Below, piece by piece: positions 1-6,136 of a DNA stretch of 6,136 nucleotides. The position numbers and the translations under genes are program-made. Below the pieces are notes generated by a model. It ran no database searches. It was not told where the DNA came from and saw only the letters and a program-made list of their open reading frames with translations. Source of the DNA: Fimenecus sp045594645 (GTDB lineage Bacteria; Bacillota; Clostridia; Oscillospirales; Acutalibacteraceae); assembly GCA_045594645.1 (NCBI GenBank), contig JAZNYY010000067.1, forward strand, positions 1 through 6,136. The letters run 5' to 3'. Within the stretch, counting starts at the first letter, position 1. Each line of letters opens with the position of its first letter.

Positions 1-956
1 GCAAGTAATTCGTCAAGAACTGCTTTTACAAGGTCAAGTCCCTTATGACCTACAAGGCGTGTAACCATACCGATAATCGGCACATCTTCACGCTGAGGAA
101 GTGAGAAATACTCCTGCAATTTTGCCTTATTAACCTTTTTCTTATCTGCAAAGTCCTCTGAATTGTAGTTAAGCTCAATATCCTTATCAGTTTCGGGATT
201 ATAAAGGATTGTATCGATACCGTTGAGGATACCGCTTAATTTCCACGAACGCTGATTAAGAATCGGGTCAAGACCGTGGGAATACCAAGGGTCAAGGATT
301 TCGTTAGCATATGAGGGGCTAACTGTTGTAACGCGGTCAGCACACTCAATTGCGCCCTTCATAAAGTTGCAACAGCCGTCGTACTCAAGAAGTGATGCGC
401 AATGGTCGGGAAGTCCTACAACCTCGCCGAGAAGCTCCATACCATATGTACCCTGATACTGAATATTGTGAATTGTGAAAACTGTTTTGATGTTTTCATA
501 TCCGGGACGGGTTGCATAAAGTGTATTGTAATAAACAGGAGTGAGCGCTGACTGCCAGTCGTTACAATGGATAATGTCGGGCTTGAAATCAATATGAGGA
601 ATAATTTCAAGAGCCGCACGAGCGAAGAATGCGAAACGCTCTGCATCGTCATAATATCCGTAGAGTGTGTCGCGCTTGAAATAATACTGATTATCAAGAA
701 GATAATAGATTACTCCGCCTGCCTTTGCCTCGAAAATTCCGCAATACTGTCTGCGCCAAGCAACAGGAACTGAAATACTTGTGATGAATTTCATTGAGTC
801 TTTGAGTTCCTGACTGATTGTATCATAAAGAGGCATTACAACGCGTGCGCCGATGAGTCTTTTGCGAAGAGCCTGCGGCAGACTGCCCGCAACATCACCA
901 AGTCCGCCACTTGCCTTAAAAGGCAACGCCTCACTTGAAATGTATAAAACTTTCAT
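1..956 (-). CDS. glgA: Glycogen synthase (ADP-glucose type, GT5), N-terminal part, runs off the window
   Basis: GlgA transfers glucose from ADP-glucose to the non-reducing end of an alpha-1,4-glucan in the cytoplasm. My translation begins MKVLYISSEALPF and stays open for 318 codons to the window edge; the family is usually about 475-480 residues, so roughly the last third is missing. Visible signatures are the N-terminal SGGLGDVAGSLP (residues 16-27), HCNDWQ (130-135), FTIHNIQYQG (160-169), TTVSPSYA (210-217), GILNGID (242-248), and MVTRLVGHKGLDL (297-309). The last carries Arg300 and Lys305, the conserved Arg/Lys pair that contacts the nucleotide-sugar phosphates in GT-B synthases. The start ATG (954-956) has GAAAGGAA at 963-970 with six bases of spacing. 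It lies 144 bp downstream of glgD, probably in the same operon, with a palindromic repeat in between. One oddity is that the usual K-[ST]-G-G-L motif reads A-S-G-G-L, with a lysine one position earlier. The family call is very secure. Confidence 0.96.
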   Translation of the reverse strand, partial: MKVLYISSEALPFKASGGLGDVAGSLPQALRKRLIGARVVMPLYDTISQELKDSMKFITSISVPVAWRRQYCGIFEAKAGGVIYYLLDNQYYFKRDTLYGYYDDAERFAFFARAALEIIPHIDFKPDIIHCNDWQSALTPVYYNTLYATRPGYENIKTVFTIHNIQYQGTYGMELLGEVVGLPDHCASLLEYDGCCNFMKGAIECADRVTTVSPSYANEILDPWYSHGLDPILNQRSWKLSGILNGIDTILYNPETDKDIELNYNSEDFADKKKVNKAKLQEYFSLPQREDVPIIGMVTRLVGHKGLDLVKAVLDELL

Positions 957-985
957 ATGTTTTTCCTTTCAATAATATTGTAATA

Positions 986-1090
986 GGCTCCACCCTTGAG
1001 GGGGAGCTGTCGAGTGCAACGAGACTGAGGGGTAGTTTTTTCTCTCCCTCCGCCTCACTTCGTTCGGCACCTCCCTCGTCAGAGGGAGGC
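986..1090. repeat. GC-rich imperfect palindromic intergenic repeat (MITE/REP-like) between glgD and glgA
   Basis: This ~105-bp block is visibly richer in G and C than the AT-rich bases on either side. It is built as two inverted arms (about 986-1034 and 1042-1090) that match at roughly two thirds of positions when one is reverse-complemented, separated by a short T-rich centre. Each arm folds on itself. On the right, CCTCCCTC (1070-1077) pairs perfectly with GAGGGAGG (1082-1089) around loop GTCA. On the left, GCTCCACCC (987-995) pairs with GGGGGAGC (1000-1007) around TTGA, with one bulged A. I recall similar intergenic elements scattered in many Clostridia genomes, but family membership is inference; only one copy is in this window. 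It carries no credible ORF. Within the minus-strand glg mRNA it would form strong hairpins, possibly acting as an mRNA stabiliser, attenuator or pause site. I see no target-site duplication clear enough to claim. Confidence 0.8.
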
Positions 1091-1100
1091 TTTTTGTTTC

Positions 1101-2216
1101 TTAAATTACTATTTCCTTACCAATATAAACCGGATAATTCTCTGCGCCGGAGAGTGTCTTATTAGGTGTAATAACAACGCTCTTGTCAGTAACAACACAG
1201 TTTACTGTTGCGTCCTGAGCTACATATGTATCCTGCATAAGAATTGAATTCTTAACAACTGCACCCTTTGCAACACGAACACCGCGGAAGAGGATTGAAT
1301 TTTCAACTGTGCCCTCGATAATACAACCGTCAGCTACAAGAGAATTCTTCACATCTGAGCCAATACCGTAAATTGCGGGCATATCGTCGCGCACCTTTGT
1401 GTAAACGGGGCGGTCTGCTGTGAAAAGCTCACCACAGTTTTCGGGGTCAAGAAGAGCCATATTTGCCTCATAATAAGACTGCATTGACTCAATTGTTGCC
1501 GAGAAGCCCTTTGCCTCAAAGCCGTAAATATTAAGCTTGCCAACATTACGCTGAATAAGGTCTGCCTCAAAATCCTTATAGTTAAGGCTCACTGCGTCAT
1601 TCATAAGTCTTTCGAGAAGTGACTTCTTCATAAGAATTACATTGAGTGAATAATTCACATCACCCTCGGCTACGGGAGAAACTGCAATCTTTTCTGCCTT
1701 GCCGTCTGCGTTCATATCAAGCACGATAACATCTGTAAGATTTGGCATTTTGCCGTTCTTATAAACAATTGTCATATCAGCATTTTTAGCTGTGTGGTAT
1801 GCCATAAGCTCTTCAATATCAATATTGAGAACTGAATTACAGTCAGCGAAAAGAACATATTCTTCGTCTGAACGGCTGATAAAGCCCATAATACCCTTTA
1901 ATGATGCAAGCTTATCGCGGTTTCCGCCTGCCTCATTTGTCGAGAATGGAGGCAAGATGAAAAGACCGTCATTTTTACGGGACAAATCCCAAGGCTTACC
2001 TGTGCCCACATGGTCCATAAGTGACTGGTAATTGCTCTTTGTGAGAACGCCGACCTTTTCAATGCCTGCGTTAACCATATTTGAAAGAGTAAAGTCAATA
2101 AGACGGTAACGAGAAGCAAAGGGAACTGAACCCATTGTACGAATACCTGTAAGCTCGCTTACACATTCGTCATATGCATTTGAGAAGATAATACCAACAA
2201 TATTCTTACCTGTCAT
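1101..2216 (-). CDS. glgD: GlgD, non-catalytic/regulatory paralogue of glucose-1-phosphate adenylyltransferase
   Basis: This 371-residue protein is colinear with the GlgC encoded just upstream (shared patterns such as RYRLIDFTLSN at 36-46, VGVLT at 55-59, and a C-terminal hexapeptide-type left-handed beta-helix at about 285-350), but it has lost the active site. The GlgC nucleotide loop GGQGSR is replaced by NAYDEC (13-18). The segment aligned to GlgC SGDH reads DCNS (125-128), so the catalytic Asp becomes Asn127. The GlgC EEKP substrate motif has no counterpart. This is the known pattern of Firmicutes GlgD. In characterised systems such as Geobacillus stearothermophilus and Streptococcus mutans it has little or no activity alone but forms a mixed complex with GlgC and raises or modulates its activity. 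The start ATG (2214-2216) lies one base after the glgC stop and is served by AAAGGAGG at 2226-2233, so translation is probably coupled. Length is normal for GlgD and no frame damage is seen. Confidence 0.95.
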   Translation of the reverse strand: MTGKNIVGIIFSNAYDECVSELTGIRTMGSVPFASRYRLIDFTLSNMVNAGIEKVGVLTKSNYQSLMDHVGTGKPWDLSRKNDGLFILPPFSTNEAGGNRDKLASLKGIMGFISRSDEEYVLFADCNSVLNIDIEELMAYHTAKNADMTIVYKNGKMPNLTDVIVLDMNADGKAEKIAVSPVAEGDVNYSLNVILMKKSLLERLMNDAVSLNYKDFEADLIQRNVGKLNIYGFEAKGFSATIESMQSYYEANMALLDPENCGELFTADRPVYTKVRDDMPAIYGIGSDVKNSLVADGCIIEGTVENSILFRGVRVAKGAVVKNSILMQDTYVAQDATVNCVVTDKSVVITPNKTLSGAENYPVYIGKEIVI

Positions 2217-2217
2217 T

Positions 2218-3435
2218 TTATTCAGCCTCCTTTACTACATCTGTATCCACCTGTGTTTTAGGTGCAACGAAAGCGCCCTCGCCAACATTTACGCCTGCGC
2301 CAACAACTGCAACGCCCCAGTCGTCACGATTATCCATATCCTCGGGGCTCTTACCTACAACTGCGCCTGCTTCAATAACTGCATTTTCAGCAACGATTGA
2401 ATACTGTACAACTGCACCCTTTTTAATAACTGTGCCGGGCATTACGATTGAATATTTAACCTCTGCACCCTCTTCAACTGTTACATCAGAGAAAAGGATT
2501 GAGTAATCAACATTACCGTAAACCTTTGAACCCTCTGAAATCATTGAATTCTGCACCTTTGCGTTTGCAGAAATGTAATGAGGAGGTGAAACGGGAGTTT
2601 TAGCATAAATTCTCCAGCTTGTATCTGACAAATCAAGGTCAACCTTGGGGTTGAGAAGGTCCAAATTAGCTTCCCACAAGCTGTCGATTGTACCAACATC
2701 CTTCCAATAGCCGTCAAAGAGATATGCATACATTGGCTCGCCGTCTGCGTGCATCTTGGGGATAACATTTTTACCGAAGTCGTTGCTTGAGTTAGGGTCA
2801 TTTTCATCGTCGATAAGATACTGACGAAGCTTGCTCCAAGTGAACACATAAACACCCATTGAAGCCTTGTTACTTCTTGGATTTTTTGGTTTCTCTTCAA
2901 ACTCTTTAATTGAGTTATCGTCATTGAGAATCATAAGACCAAAACGGCTTGCTTCTTCCCAACTTACCTCGAGCATAGCGATTGTACAAGCTGCGCCCTT
3001 TTCTTTATGGTATTCAAGCATCTTGTTATAATCCATCTTATAAATATGGTCACCTGAAAGGATTACAACATATTCGGGGTCATAACGGTCAATAAAGTTA
3101 ATGTTCTGATAAATTGCGTTTGCAGTGCCCTTATACCACTCTGTACCTTTAATCTGCTGATAAGGTGAGAGAATGTGAACACCGCCGTTAGCACGGTCTA
3201 AATCCCAAGCCTGACCATTGCCGATGTAGTCGTTAAGTTCAAGGGGCTGATACTGTGTGAGAACGCCAACGGTTGAAATGCCAGAGTTTACACAGTTTGA
3301 AAGGGGGAAGTCGATGATTCTGTATTTTCCGCCATATGGAACAGCGGGCTTTGCAATGTTCTTTGTGAGAATACCAAGACGGCTTCCCTGACCGCCTGCA
3401 AGAAGCATTGCAATACATTCCGGTTTGCGTGCCAT
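2218..3435 (-). CDS. glgC: Glucose-1-phosphate adenylyltransferase (ADP-glucose pyrophosphorylase), catalytic subunit
   Basis: GlgC makes ADP-glucose and pyrophosphate from ATP and glucose-1-phosphate, the committed and usually allosterically controlled step of bacterial glycogen synthesis. The 405-residue protein has an N-terminal nucleotidyltransferase domain and a C-terminal left-handed beta-helix. Intact motifs are the nucleotide loop AGGQGSRL (13-20), AKPAVPYGGKYRIIDF (28-43), SGDHIYKMDY (127-136) with Asp129 aligned to E. coli catalytic Asp142, FEEKP (179-183) whose Lys182 aligns with the glucose-1-phosphate lysine (E. coli Lys195), SMGVYVF (192-198) and GYWKDVGT (242-249). Lys29 matches the position of E. 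coli Lys39, part of the fructose-1,6-bisphosphate site, but the activator preference cannot be read from sequence. Hexapeptide-like turns run from about 288 to 390. The ATG (3433-3435) has GGAGG at 3444-3448 with 8 bases of spacing. This is the first gene of the glgC-glgD-glgA operon, behind a strong promoter. Confidence 0.97.
   Translation of the reverse strand: MARKPECIAMLLAGGQGSRLGILTKNIAKPAVPYGGKYRIIDFPLSNCVNSGISTVGVLTQYQPLELNDYIGNGQAWDLDRANGGVHILSPYQQIKGTEWYKGTANAIYQNINFIDRYDPEYVVILSGDHIYKMDYNKMLEYHKEKGAACTIAMLEVSWEEASRFGLMILNDDNSIKEFEEKPKNPRSNKASMGVYVFTWSKLRQYLIDDENDPNSSNDFGKNVIPKMHADGEPMYAYLFDGYWKDVGTIDSLWEANLDLLNPKVDLDLSDTSWRIYAKTPVSPPHYISANAKVQNSMISEGSKVYGNVDYSILFSDVTVEEGAEVKYSIVMPGTVIKKGAVVQYSIVAENAVIEAGAVVGKSPEDMDNRDDWGVAVVGAGVNVGEGAFVAPKTQVDTDVVKEAE
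2226..2233 (-). promoter_or_regulatory. Ribosome binding site of glgD, inside the glgC 3' coding end
   Basis: AAAGGAGG on the minus strand lies 9 bases before the glgD ATG and is read as part of the Lys-Glu-Ala codons near the end of glgC. Its position fixes the glgD start and, with the single-base gap between stop and start, implies translational coupling that would help keep the two subunits in balance. Confidence 0.85.
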
Positions 3436-3482
3436 TGTAAATTCCTCCGTTTATGTAAGATTTTTGAATTAACTACTTTAAT

Positions 3483-3496
3483 TGTATTTCAATACA
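3483..3496. promoter_or_regulatory. Perfect 14-bp dyad in the glgC leader (possible operator or small hairpin)
   Basis: TGTATTTCAATACA has two perfect 6-base arms around a 2-base centre. It falls about 10-20 bases downstream of the transcription start predicted from the glgC promoter, and partly overlaps a second small palindrome, ATAGCTAT (3496-3503). A dyad just after the start site is a common place for a repressor operator. As RNA it would form only a weak A/U-rich hairpin. The protein that might bind is unknown, and A/T-rich dyads of this size can arise by chance. Confidence 0.35.
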
Positions 3497-3511
3497 TAGC
3501 TATACAGATAT

Positions 3512-3540
3512 ATTTTAACACCACAAACAAGCCATTTCAA
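3512..3540 (-). promoter_or_regulatory. Sigma-A-type promoter of the glgC-glgD-glgA operon
   Basis: On the minus strand, TTGAAA (3535-3540; five of six consensus bases) is followed by exactly 17 bases and then TAAAAT (3512-3517; five of six consensus bases). A TG one base before the -10 hexamer makes it an extended -10 promoter. The predicted start is near 3505, giving a leader of about 70 bases before the glgC ATG. It lies well downstream of the terminator of the preceding gene, so it is sensibly placed to open the glg operon. Confidence 0.7.
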
Positions 3541-3561
3541 GTATTTTTTGAACATTTTAAT

Positions 3562-3640
3562 CAATTTGTGAACAAAGTTCATTACAATCATTTGTGCACT
3601 TTGTTACAAGAATTTCCAAAATCTACACAAAGGTTACAAT
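3562..3640. promoter_or_regulatory. Cluster of short direct and inverted repeats upstream of the glgC promoter
   Basis: This AT-rich stretch lies upstream of the -35 box. On the minus strand TTGTAA occurs three times, within TTGTAAC (3633-3639 and 3603-3609) and TTGTAAT (3581-3587), at offsets of 30 and 22 bases, near three and two helical turns. A 13-bp dyad TGAAC-AAA-GTTCA sits at 3569-3581, about 65-75 bases before the predicted start. On the plus strand ATTTGTGAAC and ATTTGTGCAC form a direct repeat with a 26-base offset (3564 and 3590). The arrangement fits binding sites for an activator or other regulator of the glg operon, but no known consensus was recognised and low sequence complexity could explain part of it. 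Confidence 0.35.
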
Positions 3641-3678
3641 TTTTGCTATCAGTTTTTGTGGATTTTTAAAAAACACAT

Positions 3679-3706
3679 AAAAAAGGCGGAGTCTTACGAC
3701 CCCGCC
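3679..3706 (-). terminator. Intrinsic terminator of the P-type ATPase gene
   Basis: On the minus strand GGCGGGGTC (3706-3698) and GACTCCGCC (3693-3685) form a 9-bp stem with one G-U pair around a GTAA loop, followed directly by six T residues (3684-3679). It begins 26 bases after the ATPase stop codon. Strong stem plus U-tract makes this a confident rho-independent terminator, separating the ATPase transcript from the glg operon. Confidence 0.93.
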
Positions 3707-3732
3707 AATGAATTTCGGAAAAAGATTCTATT

Positions 3733-6136
3733 TTAGTTCTTGCTCTTTGAAGCTGCACGCTGAATAGCCTTGATAATTTCAACGATTGGGATAATCAAGA
3801 ATGCAAGGCCGAGTGAAATTGCATATTCAAGAGCTGAAAGCTGTGTGAACTCGAACATATTTGCTAGGAACGGAATTTCTACAACTGCTGTTGTGAGAAG
3901 GAATGAACCTACCATTGCACCGTAAAGAGCTACATTGTGATGTCCCTTGAAGAGCATTGCAACTGCTGAACCGCGCTGTGAACGCATATTGAATGAGTGG
4001 AACACTTCACACATTGCCATTGTGAAGAATGCCATTGTCATACCGTCTTCGCTGTCTGCAATGTTTCTGAAAACAAGATGTCCTGTCTCAATGTATTCAC
4101 CGATATAGAATGCGATTACTGTAAGAACTGATACGATAAGTCCTTGATAGAAGCAGTCAACACCAAGTCCGCCTGCGAAAATACCGTCGTTCTTGCTTCT
4201 TGGTTTTCTTCTCATAATGTTCTCTTCAGGCTTTTCAAGTCCGAGAGCAAGTGCGGGGAAACAGTCTGTAACAAGGTTAATGAAGAGAAGATGTGGTGCA
4301 CGAAGAATTGTGAAGTTCATAATTGTTGCGAAGAAAATTGAAAGAACTTCTGAAAGGTTTGAGCCGAGAAGGAACTGAATAGCCTTACGGATATTATCGT
4401 AAATTCTTCTGCCTTCGCCAACTGCCGAAACGATTGTTGCAAAGTTATCGTCTGCAAGAACCATATCTGCAACATTCTTTGTAACATCAGTACCAGTAAT
4501 ACCCATACCAACACCGATGTCAGCACTCTTGATTGAAGGAGCATCGTTAACGCCGTCACCTGTCATAGCTGTAACATAGCCCTTACTTCTCCAAGCATTA
4601 ACAATTCTTGTCTTGTGTTCGGGCTGAACACGAGCATAAACGCAGATATTTTCAACGATTTCTGCGAATTCTTCATCTGTGTATTTATCAATATCAGCAC
4701 CCATCATTGCCTGACTGTCGTCTGTGAGAATACCAAGCTCACGGGCAATAGCCTTTGCAGTATTGATGTGGTCACCTGTAATCATAATAGGCTTGATGCC
4801 TGCGCCACGACACTCAACAATAGCGTCTTTAACCTCGGGACGAACAGGGTCAATCATACCTGTAAGACCGATGAATGTCATATCGAATTCAAGCGATTCT
4901 GAATCCATTGTTTCGGGAACAGCGTCATAAGTCTTATAAGCAACTGCGAATACACGAAGAGCTTTATTACCCATTCTTGTGTTCTCTTCCATAATCTTTG
5001 CACGGATTTCATCACTCATAGGTAAGATTTCGCCGTTAATATCAGCGTGTGTGCACTTCTTAAGAATTTCGTCGGGAGCACCCTTTGTGAACTGAACAAA
5101 TCCGCTACCCTGCTTATGAACAGTTGACATCATCTTACGACCTGAGTCGAAAGGAACTTCGCCAACTCGCGGATATTTTTCAACAAGTGTCGCTTTAGGA
5201 AGGTCAAGAGTTGCAGCATAGTTGATAAGCGCAACCTCATCGGGCTCACCTGTGCTCTTGCCGTCTTCTGCAATTTCTGCATTTGTGCAGAGTGCCATTG
5301 CTGTTGCCAACTGCTGTTCGTTGGGAGCATAGTGGTCAACAACTGTCATAACATTCTGTGTAAGAGTACCTGTCTTGTCAGAGCAGATAATCTGAGTACA
5401 ACCGAGAGTTTCAACGGCTGTCATTTTACGGATAATTGCGTTCTTCTTTGACATATTTGTAACGCCGATAGAAAGAACGATTGTCATAACTGCAACAAGT
5501 CCCTCGGGAATTGCGGCAACTGCAAGTGCGATTGCAGTGATAAATGAGTCAAGCGCAACATGGAAGAATTCGGGCTTAACATCAGGAAGAATATACTGTG
5601 TAAGAATGTTGTAAGCAAAAATAACTACGCAAACACCAATAACAAGCTTTGTGAGGATTTTTGACAACTGCTCAAGCTTGATTTCAAGAGGAGTTTTGCC
5701 CTCTTCTGCAAGTGTGATAGCATTGGCAATTTTACCCATTTCGGTATCCATACCTGTTGCTACAACAACTGCTTTACCGCGGCCATAAACAAGAGTTGAA
5801 CCCATATAAGCCATATTCTTGCGGTCACCAAGAGGAACTTCGTCATCTTTTGTACCCATAAGAGCCTTTACAAGCTTTGTAACGGGAACCGACTCACCTG
5901 TAAGTGCAGCTTCTTCAATCTTCATGCTTGCGCACTCAAAAATACGACAGTCAGCGGGGATTGCGTCACCTGCATCAAGAAGAATAACATCACCAACAAC
6001 CAAATCCTCACTCTTGACGATTTCAACCTTACCGTCACGGAGTGTTTTTGTGGTTGCCGCAGACATCTTCTGCAATGCCTCAACGGCTTTTTCAGCCTTA
6101 CTTTCTTGAACAACACCCAAGATTGCGTTGATAAGA
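3733..6136 (-). CDS. Calcium-type P-type ATPase (type II, SERCA/PMCA-like), 5' end beyond the window
   Basis: This is a membrane ion pump that uses ATP to export a cation, most likely Ca2+. The frame stays open to the window edge (LINAI precedes the LGVVQESKAEKA segment), so the TTG at 6118-6120 is an internal Leu codon; M1, M2 and the start are off-window. Counting that Leu as residue 1, the order is: actuator domain with TGES (74-77); M3 (~153-178) and M4 (~192-222) with AIPEGL (203-208); phosphorylation site DKTGT (Asp248); nucleotide domain with KGAPDE (Lys346); ITGD (447-450) and TGDGVNDAPS (520-529); then six membrane segments M5-M10 to residue ~786. Ca2+ ligands match SERCA: Glu206 (E309), Asn588 (N768), Glu591 (E771), Asn615 (N796), Thr618 (T799), Asp619 (D800). 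The M8 position of SERCA E908 is Ala702. The 800 visible residues fit a family of ~870-900. A terminator follows the stop. Transport of another ion such as Mn2+ is not excluded. Confidence 0.93.
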   Translation of the reverse strand, partial: LINAILGVVQESKAEKAVEALQKMSAATTKTLRDGKVEIVKSEDLVVGDVILLDAGDAIPADCRIFECASMKIEEAALTGESVPVTKLVKALMGTKDDEVPLGDRKNMAYMGSTLVYGRGKAVVVATGMDTEMGKIANAITLAEEGKTPLEIKLEQLSKILTKLVIGVCVVIFAYNILTQYILPDVKPEFFHVALDSFITAIALAVAAIPEGLVAVMTIVLSIGVTNMSKKNAIIRKMTAVETLGCTQIICSDKTGTLTQNVMTVVDHYAPNEQQLATAMALCTNAEIAEDGKSTGEPDEVALINYAATLDLPKATLVEKYPRVGEVPFDSGRKMMSTVHKQGSGFVQFTKGAPDEILKKCTHADINGEILPMSDEIRAKIMEENTRMGNKALRVFAVAYKTYDAVPETMDSESLEFDMTFIGLTGMIDPVRPEVKDAIVECRGAGIKPIMITGDHINTAKAIARELGILTDDSQAMMGADIDKYTDEEFAEIVENICVYARVQPEHKTRIVNAWRSKGYVTAMTGDGVNDAPSIKSADIGVGMGITGTDVTKNVADMVLADDNFATIVSAVGEGRRIYDNIRKAIQFLLGSNLSEVLSIFFATIMNFTILRAPHLLFINLVTDCFPALALGLEKPEENIMRRKPRSKNDGIFAGGLGVDCFYQGLIVSVLTVIAFYIGEYIETGHLVFRNIADSEDGMTMAFFTMAMCEVFHSFNMRSQRGSAVAMLFKGHHNVALYGAMVGSFLLTTAVVEIPFLANMFEFTQLSALEYAISLGLAFLIIPIVEIIKAIQRAASKSKN

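Noticed and set aside
416..697. Minus-strand 93-codon ORF inside glgA
   Set aside because: It is a different frame of the same strand as glgA, whose frame carries all the conserved glycogen synthase motifs. The product has no recognisable features.
957..985. Separate promoter for glgA in the TTACAATATTATTG stretch
   Set aside because: A TACAAT-like -10 is present, but it would put the transcript start almost on the ribosome binding site, and there is no convincing -35 because the upstream bases belong to the repeat.
935..1165. Plus-strand 76-codon ORF across the glgD-glgA gap
   Set aside because: It is a read-through of the palindromic repeat plus ends of glgA and glgD on the opposite strand. 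Its Ser/Arg/Leu/Pro-rich middle is what the repeat encodes by chance, and I see no ribosome binding site or homology.
3436..3506. Riboswitch or long structured leader upstream of glgC
   Set aside because: The predicted leader is only about 70 bases, A/T-rich, with one weak 5-6 bp hairpin and no terminator or sequestered ribosome binding site. No known riboswitch pattern is recognisable.
3541..3600. Second promoter with TAAAAT about 40 bases upstream of the main one
   Set aside because: The -10-like TAAAAT has only a two-of-six match to the -35 consensus at proper spacing, so it is much weaker than the TTGAAA-17-TAAAAT promoter.
3436..3732. CRISPR array, tRNA or small protein gene in the intergenic region
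   Set aside because: No regularly spaced long repeats, no cloverleaf, and no ORF with a ribosome binding site were seen; the short repeats here are at most 10 bases.
4615..4930. Two overlapping plus-strand ORFs opposite the ATPase gene
   Set aside because: They are antisense shadows of the well-conserved haloacid-dehalogenase-type domain of the pump; their composition is implausible and no start signals are seen.

Overview
The window reads as a piece of chromosome from a low-to-moderate-GC Firmicute, most likely a gut-type Clostridium relative (Oscillospiraceae/Ruminococcaceae or nearby). Three things point there: the paired glgC/glgD genes typical of Firmicutes, strong AGGAGG-type ribosome binding sites, and a GC-rich palindromic intergenic repeat of a kind I recall from many Clostridia genomes. 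The assignment is inference from gene content and style, not a database match. All four genes lie on the minus strand, so transcription runs from high to low coordinates.

Layout in transcription order. (1) 6136-3733: the C-terminal ~800 residues of a Ca2+-type P-type ATPase (type II, SERCA/PMCA-like). Its 5' end lies beyond the window. It is closed by a clear intrinsic terminator at 3706-3679. (2) 3678-3436: an AT-rich intergenic region with a strong sigma-A-like promoter (extended -10) and several dyads and short repeats that look like operator sites. (3) 3435-2218: glgC, the catalytic ADP-glucose pyrophosphorylase subunit. (4) 2216-1101: glgD, its degenerate, probably regulatory paralogue. 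It starts one base after the glgC stop, with its ribosome binding site inside the glgC coding sequence. (5) 1100-957: a 144-bp gap mostly filled by a ~105-bp imperfect palindromic repeat. (6) 956-1: the first 318 codons of glgA, glycogen synthase, running off the window.

Together glgC-glgD-glgA form a glycogen synthesis operon. GlgC, modulated by GlgD, makes ADP-glucose from ATP and glucose-1-phosphate, and GlgA adds the glucose to a growing alpha-1,4-glucan. Branching enzyme (GlgB) and phosphorylase are not in the window. The ATPase is a separate transcription unit and I see no functional link to glycogen.

I did not find a previously undescribed system. The points most worth a second look are the palindromic repeat inserted between glgD and glgA, the displaced lysine in the ADP-glucose motif of GlgA, the cluster of putative operator sequences around the glgC promoter, and the substituted M8 calcium-site residue of the ATPase.
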